In this document: piece by piece, positions 17,297 to 25,537 of the stretch
Numbering within the stretch: the first letter of the stretch is position 1
Layout: the number at the start of each line of letters is the position of its first letter
NCBI RefSeq assembly: GCF_021341665.1
Contig: NZ_JAJTTH010000010.1
Span: 124,001 to 188,000 of the forward strand
DNA: 64,000 bases
DNA from: Pseudomonas sp. Au-Pse12
GTDB taxonomy: Bacteria > Pseudomonadota > Gammaproteobacteria > Pseudomonadales > Pseudomonadaceae
Direction: 5' to 3'
Program-made: the position numbers and the translations under genes
The notes under the pieces: generated by a model
What the model was told of the DNA's origin: nothing
The model's database searches: none
What the model saw: the letters and a program-made list of their open reading frames with translations, nothing else

Positions 17297-19027
17297 TCAG
17301 TCGTTGTCGTGGCTGTGGCGGGCGACGAACAGCTCGCCATCCGGCTTGGCCAGGCGCCTGATCTGTGGCGCCAGGTCCTGCTGGGGAATCACCACCTGGA
17401 TCAGGGCCGGGCGATCCTTGAGCTTGAGCAACTGCGGCAGCAACTGTTCCAGCCCGGAGCGGGTCGAGACCTTGAAGCCCTCGGCGCCAAAGCCCTTGGC
17501 CAGGGCCAGGTAATCCCAGCCGGGCAGGATGTCGAACGGGGCGAACTGGCCGCCCGGCTCGAAGGCGCTGATGTCGACGAAGGCCTGCTCGATGGCATAC
17601 ACCTCGTTGCTCATGACGAACACCAGGGCGTTGACCCGGTTGCGCGCCAGGGTCGACAGCGACTGGCAGATCATCATGAAACCGCCGTCGCCGGCCACCA
17701 CGATGGGGCGTCGGCCGCTGCCCAGGTAGACCCCCAGGGCACAACCGGTCTCGTGGCCCAGCGAGCCCCAGATGGCATCGGCGACAAAGCTGTCCCGGGG
17801 CAGGCCGTTGATGTTGCTGGCGGCATACAGCGCCGAGCTTTCGCCGAGGATCAGGCTGCTGTCGGCCCACAGGTCCTGTTGCCGGGCAAAGCCGTCGAGG
17901 ATCTCCAGGAACAGCTCATAGCCCAGGGCATCGTCGGCCAGGCCCTGTTGCAACAGCGGCGGGCGCACAGGTTCAGGCGCGTGGTTGCGCAGTGGGTAGT
18001 CGCTGTCCAGGCCCATGGCCCCCAGCAGCCTTTGCAGGTACTGCGGCAGCGGCACGTGGGGGTAGTACTGCAGGCCGGTGCGGGCCAACTGGCTGTTGAC
18101 CAGGATGATCCGGCTGAAATCCTTGTTCAGCAGTTGCAGGTAGTCGTCGGTGAAGATCACCCCCAGGGCCAGGATGCAGTCCACGTCCTGCATGAACGCC
18201 TGGGTCCATGGCCGCGAGGCCGGGCCGGCGTAGGTGCCGATGAACTGCGGGTGACTTTCGTCGACCACGGTCTTGGCTTCCAGGCTGGTGGTGAAGGGCA
18301 GGCCGCTGGCTTCGATCAGGCGCATCGCCTGCTCCTGCAGGCCATAACGGGCGATTTCGATACCGAGCATGATCAGTGGCGAACGGGCGCCGTCCAGGCG
18401 CAGCAGGCTGGCCTCGATGGCGGCGTTCATCGACACGGTGTCGCAACGTGCCGGCAGGGCGCGCAGTTCGCCCTGCGGTCGTGGGCAGGGCTCGCCCCAG
18501 ACGTTCTGCCAGGCCTCCAGGTAAATCGGCCGGCGCTCGCTGATGGCCTTGACCAGCGCCTCGTCGATCAACTCCGGGGCGCGGCGGCTGTCGTCGAGGA
18601 TCAGGCTGGCCACGGTCACCGGTTCGAAGACCTTGCGGCCCACCTCCAGGTCACCGGTGGAATGGTGGAACAGCACATCCTGGGACCAGATCAGTTCGCG
18701 GTTCTGCGCCGTGGGGCTGGCGCTGATCAGCACCACCGGGTTGCGTTCGACGTAGGCGCCGGCGATGGCGTTCAGGCCACTGAAGGTGCCGACGCTGTAT
18801 TGCAGCGATACCGCGCCGATCCCGGCGTAGCGGGCATACCCGTCGGCCGCGTAGGCCGCAGCCATTTCATTGATTTCGCCCACCGCGTCGATGCCGTCGA
18901 AGTCTTCCAGGGCCGACATGAAATGCGAGACGTAGTCCCCCGGCACCTGGAACACATTGCGCAGGCCCAGTTGCTGCAGGCGGGTCAGCAGGTAGTCGGC
19001 GACGCTGAAGGTGTCATTGCTGGCCAT
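17297..19027 (-). CDS. ThDP-dependent 2-keto-acid decarboxylase (pyruvate/indolepyruvate decarboxylase type)
   Basis: A 576-aa thiamine-diphosphate enzyme that would turn a 2-keto acid into an aldehyde and CO2. It has the catalytic Glu (GEINEMAAAYAADG, E51), the His-His pair diagnostic of pyruvate/indolepyruvate/phenylpyruvate decarboxylases (LFHHSTGD, H121-H122) and the ThDP-Mg motif GDGGF...N near residue 450. The HH pair argues against acetolactate synthase. The ATG at 19027 overlaps the stop of the upstream amine oxidase gene by 14 nt. The natural reading is that the oxidase makes a keto acid that this enzyme decarboxylates. Aromatic versus aliphatic substrate cannot be decided by eye. 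Confidence 0.88.
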   Translation of the reverse strand: MASNDTFSVADYLLTRLQQLGLRNVFQVPGDYVSHFMSALEDFDGIDAVGEINEMAAAYAADGYARYAGIGAVSLQYSVGTFSGLNAIAGAYVERNPVVLISASPTAQNRELIWSQDVLFHHSTGDLEVGRKVFEPVTVASLILDDSRRAPELIDEALVKAISERRPIYLEAWQNVWGEPCPRPQGELRALPARCDTVSMNAAIEASLLRLDGARSPLIMLGIEIARYGLQEQAMRLIEASGLPFTTSLEAKTVVDESHPQFIGTYAGPASRPWTQAFMQDVDCILALGVIFTDDYLQLLNKDFSRIILVNSQLARTGLQYYPHVPLPQYLQRLLGAMGLDSDYPLRNHAPEPVRPPLLQQGLADDALGYELFLEILDGFARQQDLWADSSLILGESSALYAASNINGLPRDSFVADAIWGSLGHETGCALGVYLGSGRRPIVVAGDGGFMMICQSLSTLARNRVNALVFVMSNEVYAIEQAFVDISAFEPGGQFAPFDILPGWDYLALAKGFGAEGFKVSTRSGLEQLLPQLLKLKDRPALIQVVIPQQDLAPQIRRLAKPDGELFVARHSHDND

Positions 19028-20771
19028 GGTCGATCCCCTCGTAGGCAAAGGTGGTGACCGCGTTCAAGGTCTTGCCGCAGTCCTGGCAGGGCAGCGGCTC
19101 GGTGCCGGGCAGCGCGCAGCCATCCGGGGTCGGCACCGGCAGCAGGTCGTAGCCCTTGGGCAGCCAGTTGGGGCGTTTCAGGCCAAAGAAGTCCTGCAGG
19201 GTCGACTCGGCCACGGTCAGCGCGCCCTCGACCCAGCCCTGGCCCATGGAATAGGCCTCGCCGACGATATGGATCTGCTGGTCCGGCACCGGGTGGCGCA
19301 TGCGGCAGAGGATCTGGTCGATCCGGTAGTTGGCCTTCCATTCATGCCAGCCACCGCCGTAAGGGTCGGCGTCCCAGGCGTGATAGACCGCCGAATAGGG
19401 CCGCGGCAACTCCACCTGATCATGGACCTGGGTGACTTGCATCTGCGCCACCCGGACCATTTCATCGCTGACCTGGAACTCGCAGCGCGGCACCACCTCG
19501 GCGGCTTGCAGCTTCCCGGCGAGGCTGGACGGTACATGGCCGACAAAGGGCGCGCCGTCTTCCAGGCCCTTCCAGAACGGCACGGTGCCGATGTCGTTGT
19601 AGGAGGCCATGAGCAACGAGTTGAGGGTCGGCTCGCCGCCCGGTTGCTCGCATTCGGTGCCCATGTAGTAGACCTGGCGCACCGGCAGGTCGGTGACCGA
19701 GCGCCCGGCCACCAGCCCGAGGCTGCGCCACCAAGGCTGTTCGTAGGCCAGGAACAGCTTGAACGCGGATTGCATCAGCACCGAACCGAGGTTTTCCTTG
19801 AGCCAGGGATCGTCGAACAGCGGCGCGTCGATCAACTCCAGGGCCCGGCGCGGCATGGCCAGAATGATCTTCTTGGCCTTCACCACCTGGCTGCCCCCGG
19901 CGTCGCGGGTGCTGCCTTCCTCGGTGACGGTGCTCTGAAAGTGCAGGCGATAGGGGAAGTCGCGGTCCTTGGCGTAGGTGATGTTCACCAGGCGCTGGTT
20001 CTTCTGCACCCGCTGCTTGGCGGGCAGCAGCCCCGGCAGCTTGCGGAACTTGGCTTCCAGGGCCAGGGGCAGGCTCTGGAAACCCTTGGTCAGGGTCAGA
20101 AAGGTGGTGTCGTCGCTGTATTCGGTGGCGGGCAACTGAGTCACGGCGCTGGCGTTGGCCACGTTGGCGTCGTAGCCGCCGGCGTCCTTCATGAACTGGT
20201 AGCCCTCGTTGCTCATGACCCGGTACAGCAAGTCCCAGAAGCCGTATTTCCAGATTTCCTTGCCGAACACCTTGACCTGCATCTGCTGGCACAGGCTGAG
20301 CTGGTCGAAGCCCGGGTACACGTAGTTCATCACCTTGACCTGCAGGTCCTCGGGGCCGAAGCCGCGCTCGGACCAGGCCAGGTCATAGGGGATCTTGTGC
20401 GGCGCTTCCTTGAAGTCGCGATAGCGAAAGCGTTTGCCGCGCAGGTAGAACAGGTTGTTCAGCGAGCCCACCGGTGGTGGCGCGCCCATGGGGAAGGCCT
20501 TGCTCGGCAGGCGCAACTGCTTGACCAGGTTGTCCACCAGCACATGGCCCGTGGGGCCGGGGATGTAGCGCATGCCGCCGACTTCCGCGACCACGTTGGG
20601 CAGGCCCGGCAGGTTGATGCTGAACAGCCGGCCGCCGATACGGTCGCTGTATTCGAACAGGCCGATCCTCAGTTGTTCACCTTGTTCATGTTGCAGGCGC
20701 CAGGCGCTGTAGGTGCCTGAAGCCCCCCCGCCGACAACCGCCACATCGAGTTCGAGTTCTTGAGCGTGCAT
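19014..20771 (-). CDS. FAD-dependent amine/L-amino acid oxidase
   Basis: A 585-aa flavoprotein of the amine oxidase family. An N-terminal Rossmann motif VAVVGGGASGTYSAW (GxGxxG at 14-19) is followed by EYSDRIGGRL and EVGGMRYIP. A C-terminal FAD segment GEAYSMGQGWVEGAL is present. The protein would oxidise an amine or L-amino acid to the imine/keto acid with H2O2 release. No signal peptide is seen. The C-terminal tail contains PLPCQDCGKT, a CxxC pair not usual in this family. It is the first gene of the minus-strand set with the decarboxylase and the exported TPR-like protein. Confidence 0.88.
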   Translation of the reverse strand: MHAQELELDVAVVGGGASGTYSAWRLQHEQGEQLRIGLFEYSDRIGGRLFSINLPGLPNVVAEVGGMRYIPGPTGHVLVDNLVKQLRLPSKAFPMGAPPPVGSLNNLFYLRGKRFRYRDFKEAPHKIPYDLAWSERGFGPEDLQVKVMNYVYPGFDQLSLCQQMQVKVFGKEIWKYGFWDLLYRVMSNEGYQFMKDAGGYDANVANASAVTQLPATEYSDDTTFLTLTKGFQSLPLALEAKFRKLPGLLPAKQRVQKNQRLVNITYAKDRDFPYRLHFQSTVTEEGSTRDAGGSQVVKAKKIILAMPRRALELIDAPLFDDPWLKENLGSVLMQSAFKLFLAYEQPWWRSLGLVAGRSVTDLPVRQVYYMGTECEQPGGEPTLNSLLMASYNDIGTVPFWKGLEDGAPFVGHVPSSLAGKLQAAEVVPRCEFQVSDEMVRVAQMQVTQVHDQVELPRPYSAVYHAWDADPYGGGWHEWKANYRIDQILCRMRHPVPDQQIHIVGEAYSMGQGWVEGALTVAESTLQDFFGLKRPNWLPKGYDLLPVPTPDGCALPGTEPLPCQDCGKTLNAVTTFAYEGIDHGQQ

Positions 20772-20772
20772 G

Positions 20773-20850
20773 CTGGAATTCCCTTTCGGTTGAAGGCGGA
20801 CACGGCGTCCTGCCGTGGCCTAGTATTGTCGAGTTCTGGCGGAATTCCAG
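20773..20850. promoter_or_regulatory. Inverted repeat CTGGAATTCC / GGAATTCCAG
   Basis: Perfect 10-bp arms at 20773-20782 and 20841-20850 flank the region just upstream of the amine oxidase start, in the 274-bp gap shared with the divergent LysR gene. Each arm contains the palindrome GGAATTCC, so each could be a separate dimer site with the pair looping. This is a candidate operator for the oxidase operon. Confidence 0.45.
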
Positions 20851-21045
20851 TTTGCCATCATTGGCGCTACGGCCCTGTGTGGACGGGGCTTTGGCGATGA
20901 TTGTCGGACGAAATACCGCGCCCCGTGCCGGGTGGCCGGCAGGCGCCGCGGGGCGTCTTTGCACAGGCTCGCCAGCAGCGCCACAAGGTTGGACAGGGGG
21001 CGCCCGACTGGGTAGTTTCCACGGACCGCGCACAAGGAACCTGCC

Positions 21046-21948
21046 ATGGCCCCGGACCTGACTTCCATCGAGCTGTTTCTCAAGGCCTTGACCCTGGGCA
21101 ACCTGTCCCGGGCTGCCGAGCAGTCGCACCTGTCGCTGTCGGCCGCCAGCCGGCGCCTGTCGCTGCTGGAGCAGCATTTCAAGGTGGCGCTGCTGCTGCG
21201 CACCTCCACCGGGGTGCTGCCGACGGCAGCCGGGCAGGCCCTGGCCGAACATGCCCGGTCGTTGCTGCGGGCGGTGGATGTGATGCACGCCGACCTGGCC
21301 GACTTCGCCAAGGGCGCCACTGGCCGGGTCAGCCTGTATGCCAACAGTTCGGCCATGAGCCAGGAGCTGCCCCGGCAACTGACCGAGTGGAGCGACCTGC
21401 ATCCGGGCATTCGCGTGGACATCCGTGAGGAGCGCAGCCGCGAGATCATCCTGGCCGTGCGTGACGGTGTCGCCGATGTGGGCATTGTCACCACGCGCCC
21501 GCGGGGCCAGGACCTGCACTACATCCCTTATTGCCGCGACCGGCTGTGCCTGATCGTGCCCCGGGAGCACCCGTTCAGGATGAGCCATGCGCGCTTCCAG
21601 GACCTGTTGGGCTACGACTTCGTCGGCCTGGAAGACAACGCCGCGATCACCTCGCTGATCAGCGAGGCGGCCGCGGCGGTGAGCATGCCGTTGCGCCTGC
21701 GGGTGCAGGTGCGCAGCTTCGAGGCGGTGTGCCGGCTGATCGCCGCCGGGCAGGGCGTGGGGGTGCTCCCCCAGGGCGCGGTGCAGATCTTTCGCAAGGA
21801 GATGGCCTTGCGTTTTATCGAAATCGACGATGCCTGGGCCGATCGGCAGATGTACCTCTGCCGACGCCAGGAACAGCCGTCCCTGGCCAGCCGCGAGCTG
21901 TTCGACTACCTGGCCGGCTGCGGGCAGGCCGTGACGCAGGCTGGCTAG
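21046..21948 (+). CDS. LysR-family transcriptional regulator
   Basis: A 300-aa LysR regulator. The N-terminal winged helix-turn-helix is LTLGNLSRAAEQSHLSLSAASRRLSLLE (about 15-42). A substrate-binding domain (about 90-295) includes VADVGIVTTRP. It starts 274 bp from the divergent amine oxidase operon and lies 161 bp before the same-strand dehydrogenase cluster, so it could control either. The hairpin after its stop suggests it is a separate transcript from the cluster. Confidence 0.93.
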   Translation: MAPDLTSIELFLKALTLGNLSRAAEQSHLSLSAASRRLSLLEQHFKVALLLRTSTGVLPTAAGQALAEHARSLLRAVDVMHADLADFAKGATGRVSLYANSSAMSQELPRQLTEWSDLHPGIRVDIREERSREIILAVRDGVADVGIVTTRPRGQDLHYIPYCRDRLCLIVPREHPFRMSHARFQDLLGYDFVGLEDNAAITSLISEAAAAVSMPLRLRVQVRSFEAVCRLIAAGQGVGVLPQGAVQIFRKEMALRFIEIDDAWADRQMYLCRRQEQPSLASRELFDYLAGCGQAVTQAG

Positions 21949-21977
21949 TCGCGGGGCAAGGCCGGACCTCCCTGACG

Positions 21978-22000
21978 CGCCTTCGAATTTTGCGAAGGCG
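21978..22000 (+). terminator. Hairpin after the LysR gene
   Basis: CGCCTTCG and CGAAGGCG form a perfect 8-bp stem around a 7-nt AT-rich loop, followed by GTTTCC. It lies 29 nt after the LysR stop and 109 nt before the next start. It may be a weak terminator or an operator for the downstream cluster. Confidence 0.45.
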
Positions 22001-22109
22001 GTTTCCATAATGAGCAATTCCCACTGGTGCTCCCCTGTGCCCAGAATGGGCTCGCCCGTGCGCTTGACCTGCCTCCATAACAACAACACGTCAGACCAGG
22101 AGAGACGGC

Positions 22110-23222
22110 TTGTCCAGGATCAATCCCGCTGTAAAACCTCCCCATCGCATCGCGGTGATCGCCGGTGACGGCATCGGCCGCGAGGTGGTTCCCGAAGGCT
22201 TGCGCGTGCTGGAAGCCGTCAGCCGGCGCTTCGGCATCGCCTTGCAGTTCGATCATTTCAACTGGTGCAGCGAGCACTACCAGGCCCACGGCAGCATGAT
22301 GCCCGCCGACTGGGCCGAGCAGATCGGCGACCACGAGGCGATCTTCTTCGGCGCCGTGGGCGCGCCGGACATCGTGCCCGACCATATTGCGGTGTGGGAT
22401 TCGCTGCTGAAGATCCGCCGCCAGTTCGACCAGTACGTGAACATCCGCCCGGTGCGGCTGATGCCCGGGGTGCCGTGCCCGCTGGCCGGGCGGGTGCCCG
22501 GCGACATCGATTTCATCGTGGTCCGGGAAAACACCGAGGGCGAGTATTCCAGCGTCGGCGGCCGCATGTGGGAAGGCACCCCGCGAGAGATCGCCCTGCA
22601 GGAGTCGGTGTTCTCCCGCCACGGCGTGGACCGGGTGGTGAAGTACGCCTTCGAGCTGGCCAGCCGCCGGCCCCGGCGCAACCTGGTGGCGGCCACCAAG
22701 TCCAATGGCATCGCCATCACCATGCCGTTCTGGGACGAGCGAGTGGAGGCACTGGCCAAGGCCTACCCCCAGGTCGACACGCGCAAGTTCCACATCGACA
22801 TTCTCTGCGCGCACTTCGTCCAGCACCCGGACTGGTTCGATGTGGTGGTGGCGTCCAACCTGTTCGGCGACATCCTTTCCGACCTCGGCCCGGCCTGCAC
22901 CGGCACCATCGGCATCGCGCCCTCGGCCAACCTCAACCCGGAGCGCCAGTACCCCTCGCTGTTCGAGCCGGTGCATGGCTCGGCGCCGGACATCGCCGGC
23001 CTTGGCGTGGCCAACCCGATCGGCCAGATCTGGTCGGCGGCCTTGATGATCGAGCACCTGGGGCAGGGCGACGCGCTTTACCAGCAGGCCGCGGCGGCGA
23101 TTGTCCAGAGTATCGAGACGGTGCTCGCCGAAGGCCCGCGTACCCGGGAAATGGGCGGCAATGCCAGTACCACGGAAGTGGGCAGGGCGATTGCCGAATG
23201 TCTGGCTGGCAACAGGAGCTGA
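22110..23222 (+). CDS. Tartrate dehydrogenase/decarboxylase or D-malate dehydrogenase family enzyme
   Basis: A 370-aa member of the isocitrate/isopropylmalate dehydrogenase superfamily, in the TtuC/DmlA branch: NAD-dependent oxidative decarboxylation of tartrate, D-malate or a related 3-hydroxy acid. Family marks are AVIAGDGIGREVVPEGLRVL at the N-terminus, the substrate loop IRRQFDQYVNIRPVR, VRENTEGEYSSVGG, and FEPVHGSAPDIAG near the C-terminus. Translation starts at TTG 22110, with AGGAGAGA upstream and no closer ATG. It is the first gene of a run with an ALDH, an SDR and a cyclase-like hydrolase. The exact substrate is open. Confidence 0.85.
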   Translation: MSRINPAVKPPHRIAVIAGDGIGREVVPEGLRVLEAVSRRFGIALQFDHFNWCSEHYQAHGSMMPADWAEQIGDHEAIFFGAVGAPDIVPDHIAVWDSLLKIRRQFDQYVNIRPVRLMPGVPCPLAGRVPGDIDFIVVRENTEGEYSSVGGRMWEGTPREIALQESVFSRHGVDRVVKYAFELASRRPRRNLVAATKSNGIAITMPFWDERVEALAKAYPQVDTRKFHIDILCAHFVQHPDWFDVVVASNLFGDILSDLGPACTGTIGIAPSANLNPERQYPSLFEPVHGSAPDIAGLGVANPIGQIWSAALMIEHLGQGDALYQQAAAAIVQSIETVLAEGPRTREMGGNASTTEVGRAIAECLAGNRS

Positions 23223-23226
23223 ACAG

Positions 23227-24675
23227 ATGAGTCTGGAACACTACATCGACAACCAATGGCAAGCCTCGTCCTGGGCCGAGGACATTCCGGTACTCGACCC
23301 CAGCACCGGGATCAGCTACGCGCGGATCGCCCGTGGCACCGCCGAGGACGTCGACCTGGCGGTGCAGGCCGCGCAGCGGGCCCTGGGCGACAACTTCGAC
23401 GGGCCTTGGGGCGGCCTTTCGGCCCTGGAGCGCGGGCGCTTGCTGGCGCGCCTGGGCCTGGCGGTGCTGGAGCACCACGAAGAACTGGCGCAGATCGAGG
23501 CCCGGGACACCGGCAAGGCGCTGAAGGTGGCCCGCGCCGACGCCACCGCCCTGGCGCGCTACTTCGAGTACTACGCCGGAGCCGCCGACAAGCTGCACGG
23601 CGAGACCTTGCCCTACCAGGCCGGCTACACCGTGCTCACGGTGCGCGAGCCGCATGGCGTCACCGGGCACATCATTCCCTGGAACTACCCGATGCAGATC
23701 TTCGGCCGCAGCGTCGGCGCCGCCCTGGCAGCGGGCAACGCCTGCGTGGTCAAGCCTGCCGAAGACGCCAGCCTGTCGCTGCTGCGCCTGGCGGAACTGG
23801 CCGCCCAGGTCGGCTTCCCCGCGGGCACGATCAACGTGGTCAGCGGCTACGGCCACGAAGCCGGCGCGGCGCTGTGCGCTCATCCCGGGGTGGCACACAT
23901 CTCCTTCACCGGCTCCACCGGCACCGGCGCCCTGGTGGCCAAGGCCGCCGCGCAGCGTCATTGCCCGGTGACCCTGGAACTGGGGGGCAAGTCGCCGCAG
24001 ATCGTCTTCGCCGACGCCGATGTGGAGCGCGCGCTGCCGGTGCTGATCAACGCCATCGTGCAGAACTGCGGGCAGACCTGTTCCGCCGGCAGTCGCCTGC
24101 TGGTGCAGCGCAGCCTCTATGAACCGCTGCTGGAGCGCCTGGCCCAGTGCTTTGGCCAACTGCGCGCCGGGCCCTCGGAGCTGGACCTGGACATGGGCCC
24201 GCTGATCAATCAGAAGCAGCTGGGTCAGGTCCAGGCGTTCGTCCGCGAGGCCGAGGCCGCCGGCATCCGAGTGGCGGCGCGTGGGCAGGTGGTGGCCGAG
24301 GCCGGCAGCGGCGGCTACTTCCAGGAAGCGGTGCTGTTTCGCGATGTGCCGCCAGACAGCCGCCTGGCCCGGGAGGAAGTGTTCGGCCCGGTGCTGGCGG
24401 TGATGCCCTTCGAGGACGAGGCCGAAGCCATTCGCCTGGCCAACGACAGTGCCTTCGGCCTGGTGGCCGGGGTCTGGACCCGCGACGGCGCGCGGCAGTT
24501 GCGCATGGCCCACAAGCTGCGCTGCGGCCAGGTGTTCATCAACAACTACGGCGCCGGCGGTGGAGTCGAACTGCCCTTCGGCGGAGTCAAGGCCAGCGGC
24601 TACGGGCGCGAGAAAGGTTTCGAAGCGCTGTTGGGTTTCACCACCTTGAAGACCATCGCCATTCGCCACGACTGA
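23227..24675 (+). CDS. NAD(P)-dependent aldehyde dehydrogenase
   Basis: A 482-aa ALDH superfamily enzyme. It has the IPWNYPMQIFGRSVG cofactor segment, the glutamate motif LELGGKSPQIV, the catalytic cysteine in NCGQTCSAGSRLLV and the C-terminal PFGGVKASGYGREKG. It oxidises an aldehyde to an acid. ATG 23227 is 4 nt after the previous stop, so it is co-transcribed; the frame open upstream of it lies inside the dehydrogenase gene. Its branch looks like betaine-aldehyde/vanillin-type ALDHs, but the substrate cannot be fixed. Confidence 0.92.
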   Translation: MSLEHYIDNQWQASSWAEDIPVLDPSTGISYARIARGTAEDVDLAVQAAQRALGDNFDGPWGGLSALERGRLLARLGLAVLEHHEELAQIEARDTGKALKVARADATALARYFEYYAGAADKLHGETLPYQAGYTVLTVREPHGVTGHIIPWNYPMQIFGRSVGAALAAGNACVVKPAEDASLSLLRLAELAAQVGFPAGTINVVSGYGHEAGAALCAHPGVAHISFTGSTGTGALVAKAAAQRHCPVTLELGGKSPQIVFADADVERALPVLINAIVQNCGQTCSAGSRLLVQRSLYEPLLERLAQCFGQLRAGPSELDLDMGPLINQKQLGQVQAFVREAEAAGIRVAARGQVVAEAGSGGYFQEAVLFRDVPPDSRLAREEVFGPVLAVMPFEDEAEAIRLANDSAFGLVAGVWTRDGARQLRMAHKLRCGQVFINNYGAGGGVELPFGGVKASGYGREKGFEALLGFTTLKTIAIRHD

Positions 24676-24723
24676 AGGCCGCCCGTGGGGCGGTCAATAA
24701 CAACAAAAACAGGAGTCACTTCC

Positions 24724-25482
24724 ATGCGTCTAGCCAACAAGACTGCCATCGTCACCGGCGCCGGTTCCGGCTTTGGTGAAGGCATCGCCAAGACCTTCGC
24801 CCAGCAGGGCGCCAACGTCATCGTCGCCGACATGAACGCCACCGGCGGCCAGCGGGTGGTCGACGAGATCCGCGCCGCTGGCGGCCAGGCCCACTTCATC
24901 GAGGTCAACGTGGCCCAGGACGCCAGCGTTGGCGCCTTGCTGCGCAACACCCTGGAGCAATACGGCGGCCTCGACATCGTGGTCAACAACGCCGGCACCA
25001 CCCACCGCAACCGGCCGATGCTGGAAGTCGACGAGGCCGAGTTCGACCGGGTGTTCGCGGTCAACGTGAAAAGCATCTTCCTCAGCGCCAAGCACTTCGT
25101 GCCGCATTTCCGTGGCCAGGGCGGCGGGGTGTTCATCAACATCGCCTCCACGGCGGCGATCCGCCCGCGTCCCGGCCTGGTCTGGTACAACGGCAGCAAG
25201 GGCGCGGTGGTGGTGATGAGCAAGACCATGGCCGCCGAGCTCGGGCCGGACAACATCCGCGTCAACTGCGTCAACCCGGTGGTGGGCGCCACGGCGCTGC
25301 TCAGTGAGTTCATGGGCGTGCCGGACACCCCGGAAAACCGCCAGAAATTCATGGCCACCATTCCCCTGGGGCGCTTCTCCACCCCCCAGGACGTGGCCAA
25401 CGCCTGCTTGTATCTCGCCTCCGACGAAGCCGCGTTCATCACCGGCACCTGCCTGGAAGTGGATGGTGGACGTTGCGTCTGA
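24724..25482 (+). CDS. Short-chain dehydrogenase/reductase
   Basis: A 252-aa classical SDR. It has the cofactor motif TGAGSGFGEGI (residues 11-21), NNAG (90s), the catalytic YxxxK in VWYNGSKGAVV, and a C-terminal YLASDEAAFITGTCLEVDGG. It would interconvert an alcohol and a ketone with NAD(P)H. ATG 24724 has AGGAG at the right distance. It lies 48 nt after the ALDH and 55 nt before the cyclase gene, in the same operon. Confidence 0.92.
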   Translation: MRLANKTAIVTGAGSGFGEGIAKTFAQQGANVIVADMNATGGQRVVDEIRAAGGQAHFIEVNVAQDASVGALLRNTLEQYGGLDIVVNNAGTTHRNRPMLEVDEAEFDRVFAVNVKSIFLSAKHFVPHFRGQGGGVFINIASTAAIRPRPGLVWYNGSKGAVVVMSKTMAAELGPDNIRVNCVNPVVGATALLSEFMGVPDTPENRQKFMATIPLGRFSTPQDVANACLYLASDEAAFITGTCLEVDGGRCV

Positions 25483-25537
25483 TGATCTGTAGAAACCCTG
25501 TTGGCCAGACCTGAACCAGCTACGGAGTGCAGTCGAC

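Noticed and set aside
15132-19057. Long plus-strand open frames opposite the exported TPR-like and decarboxylase genes
   Set aside because: No domain-like segments; the minus strand has a signal peptide protein and a clear ThDP enzyme.
22110-23222. Calling the dehydrogenase leuB or icd
   Set aside because: Substrate loop and neighbours fit the tartrate/D-malate branch, and there are no leucine genes around it.
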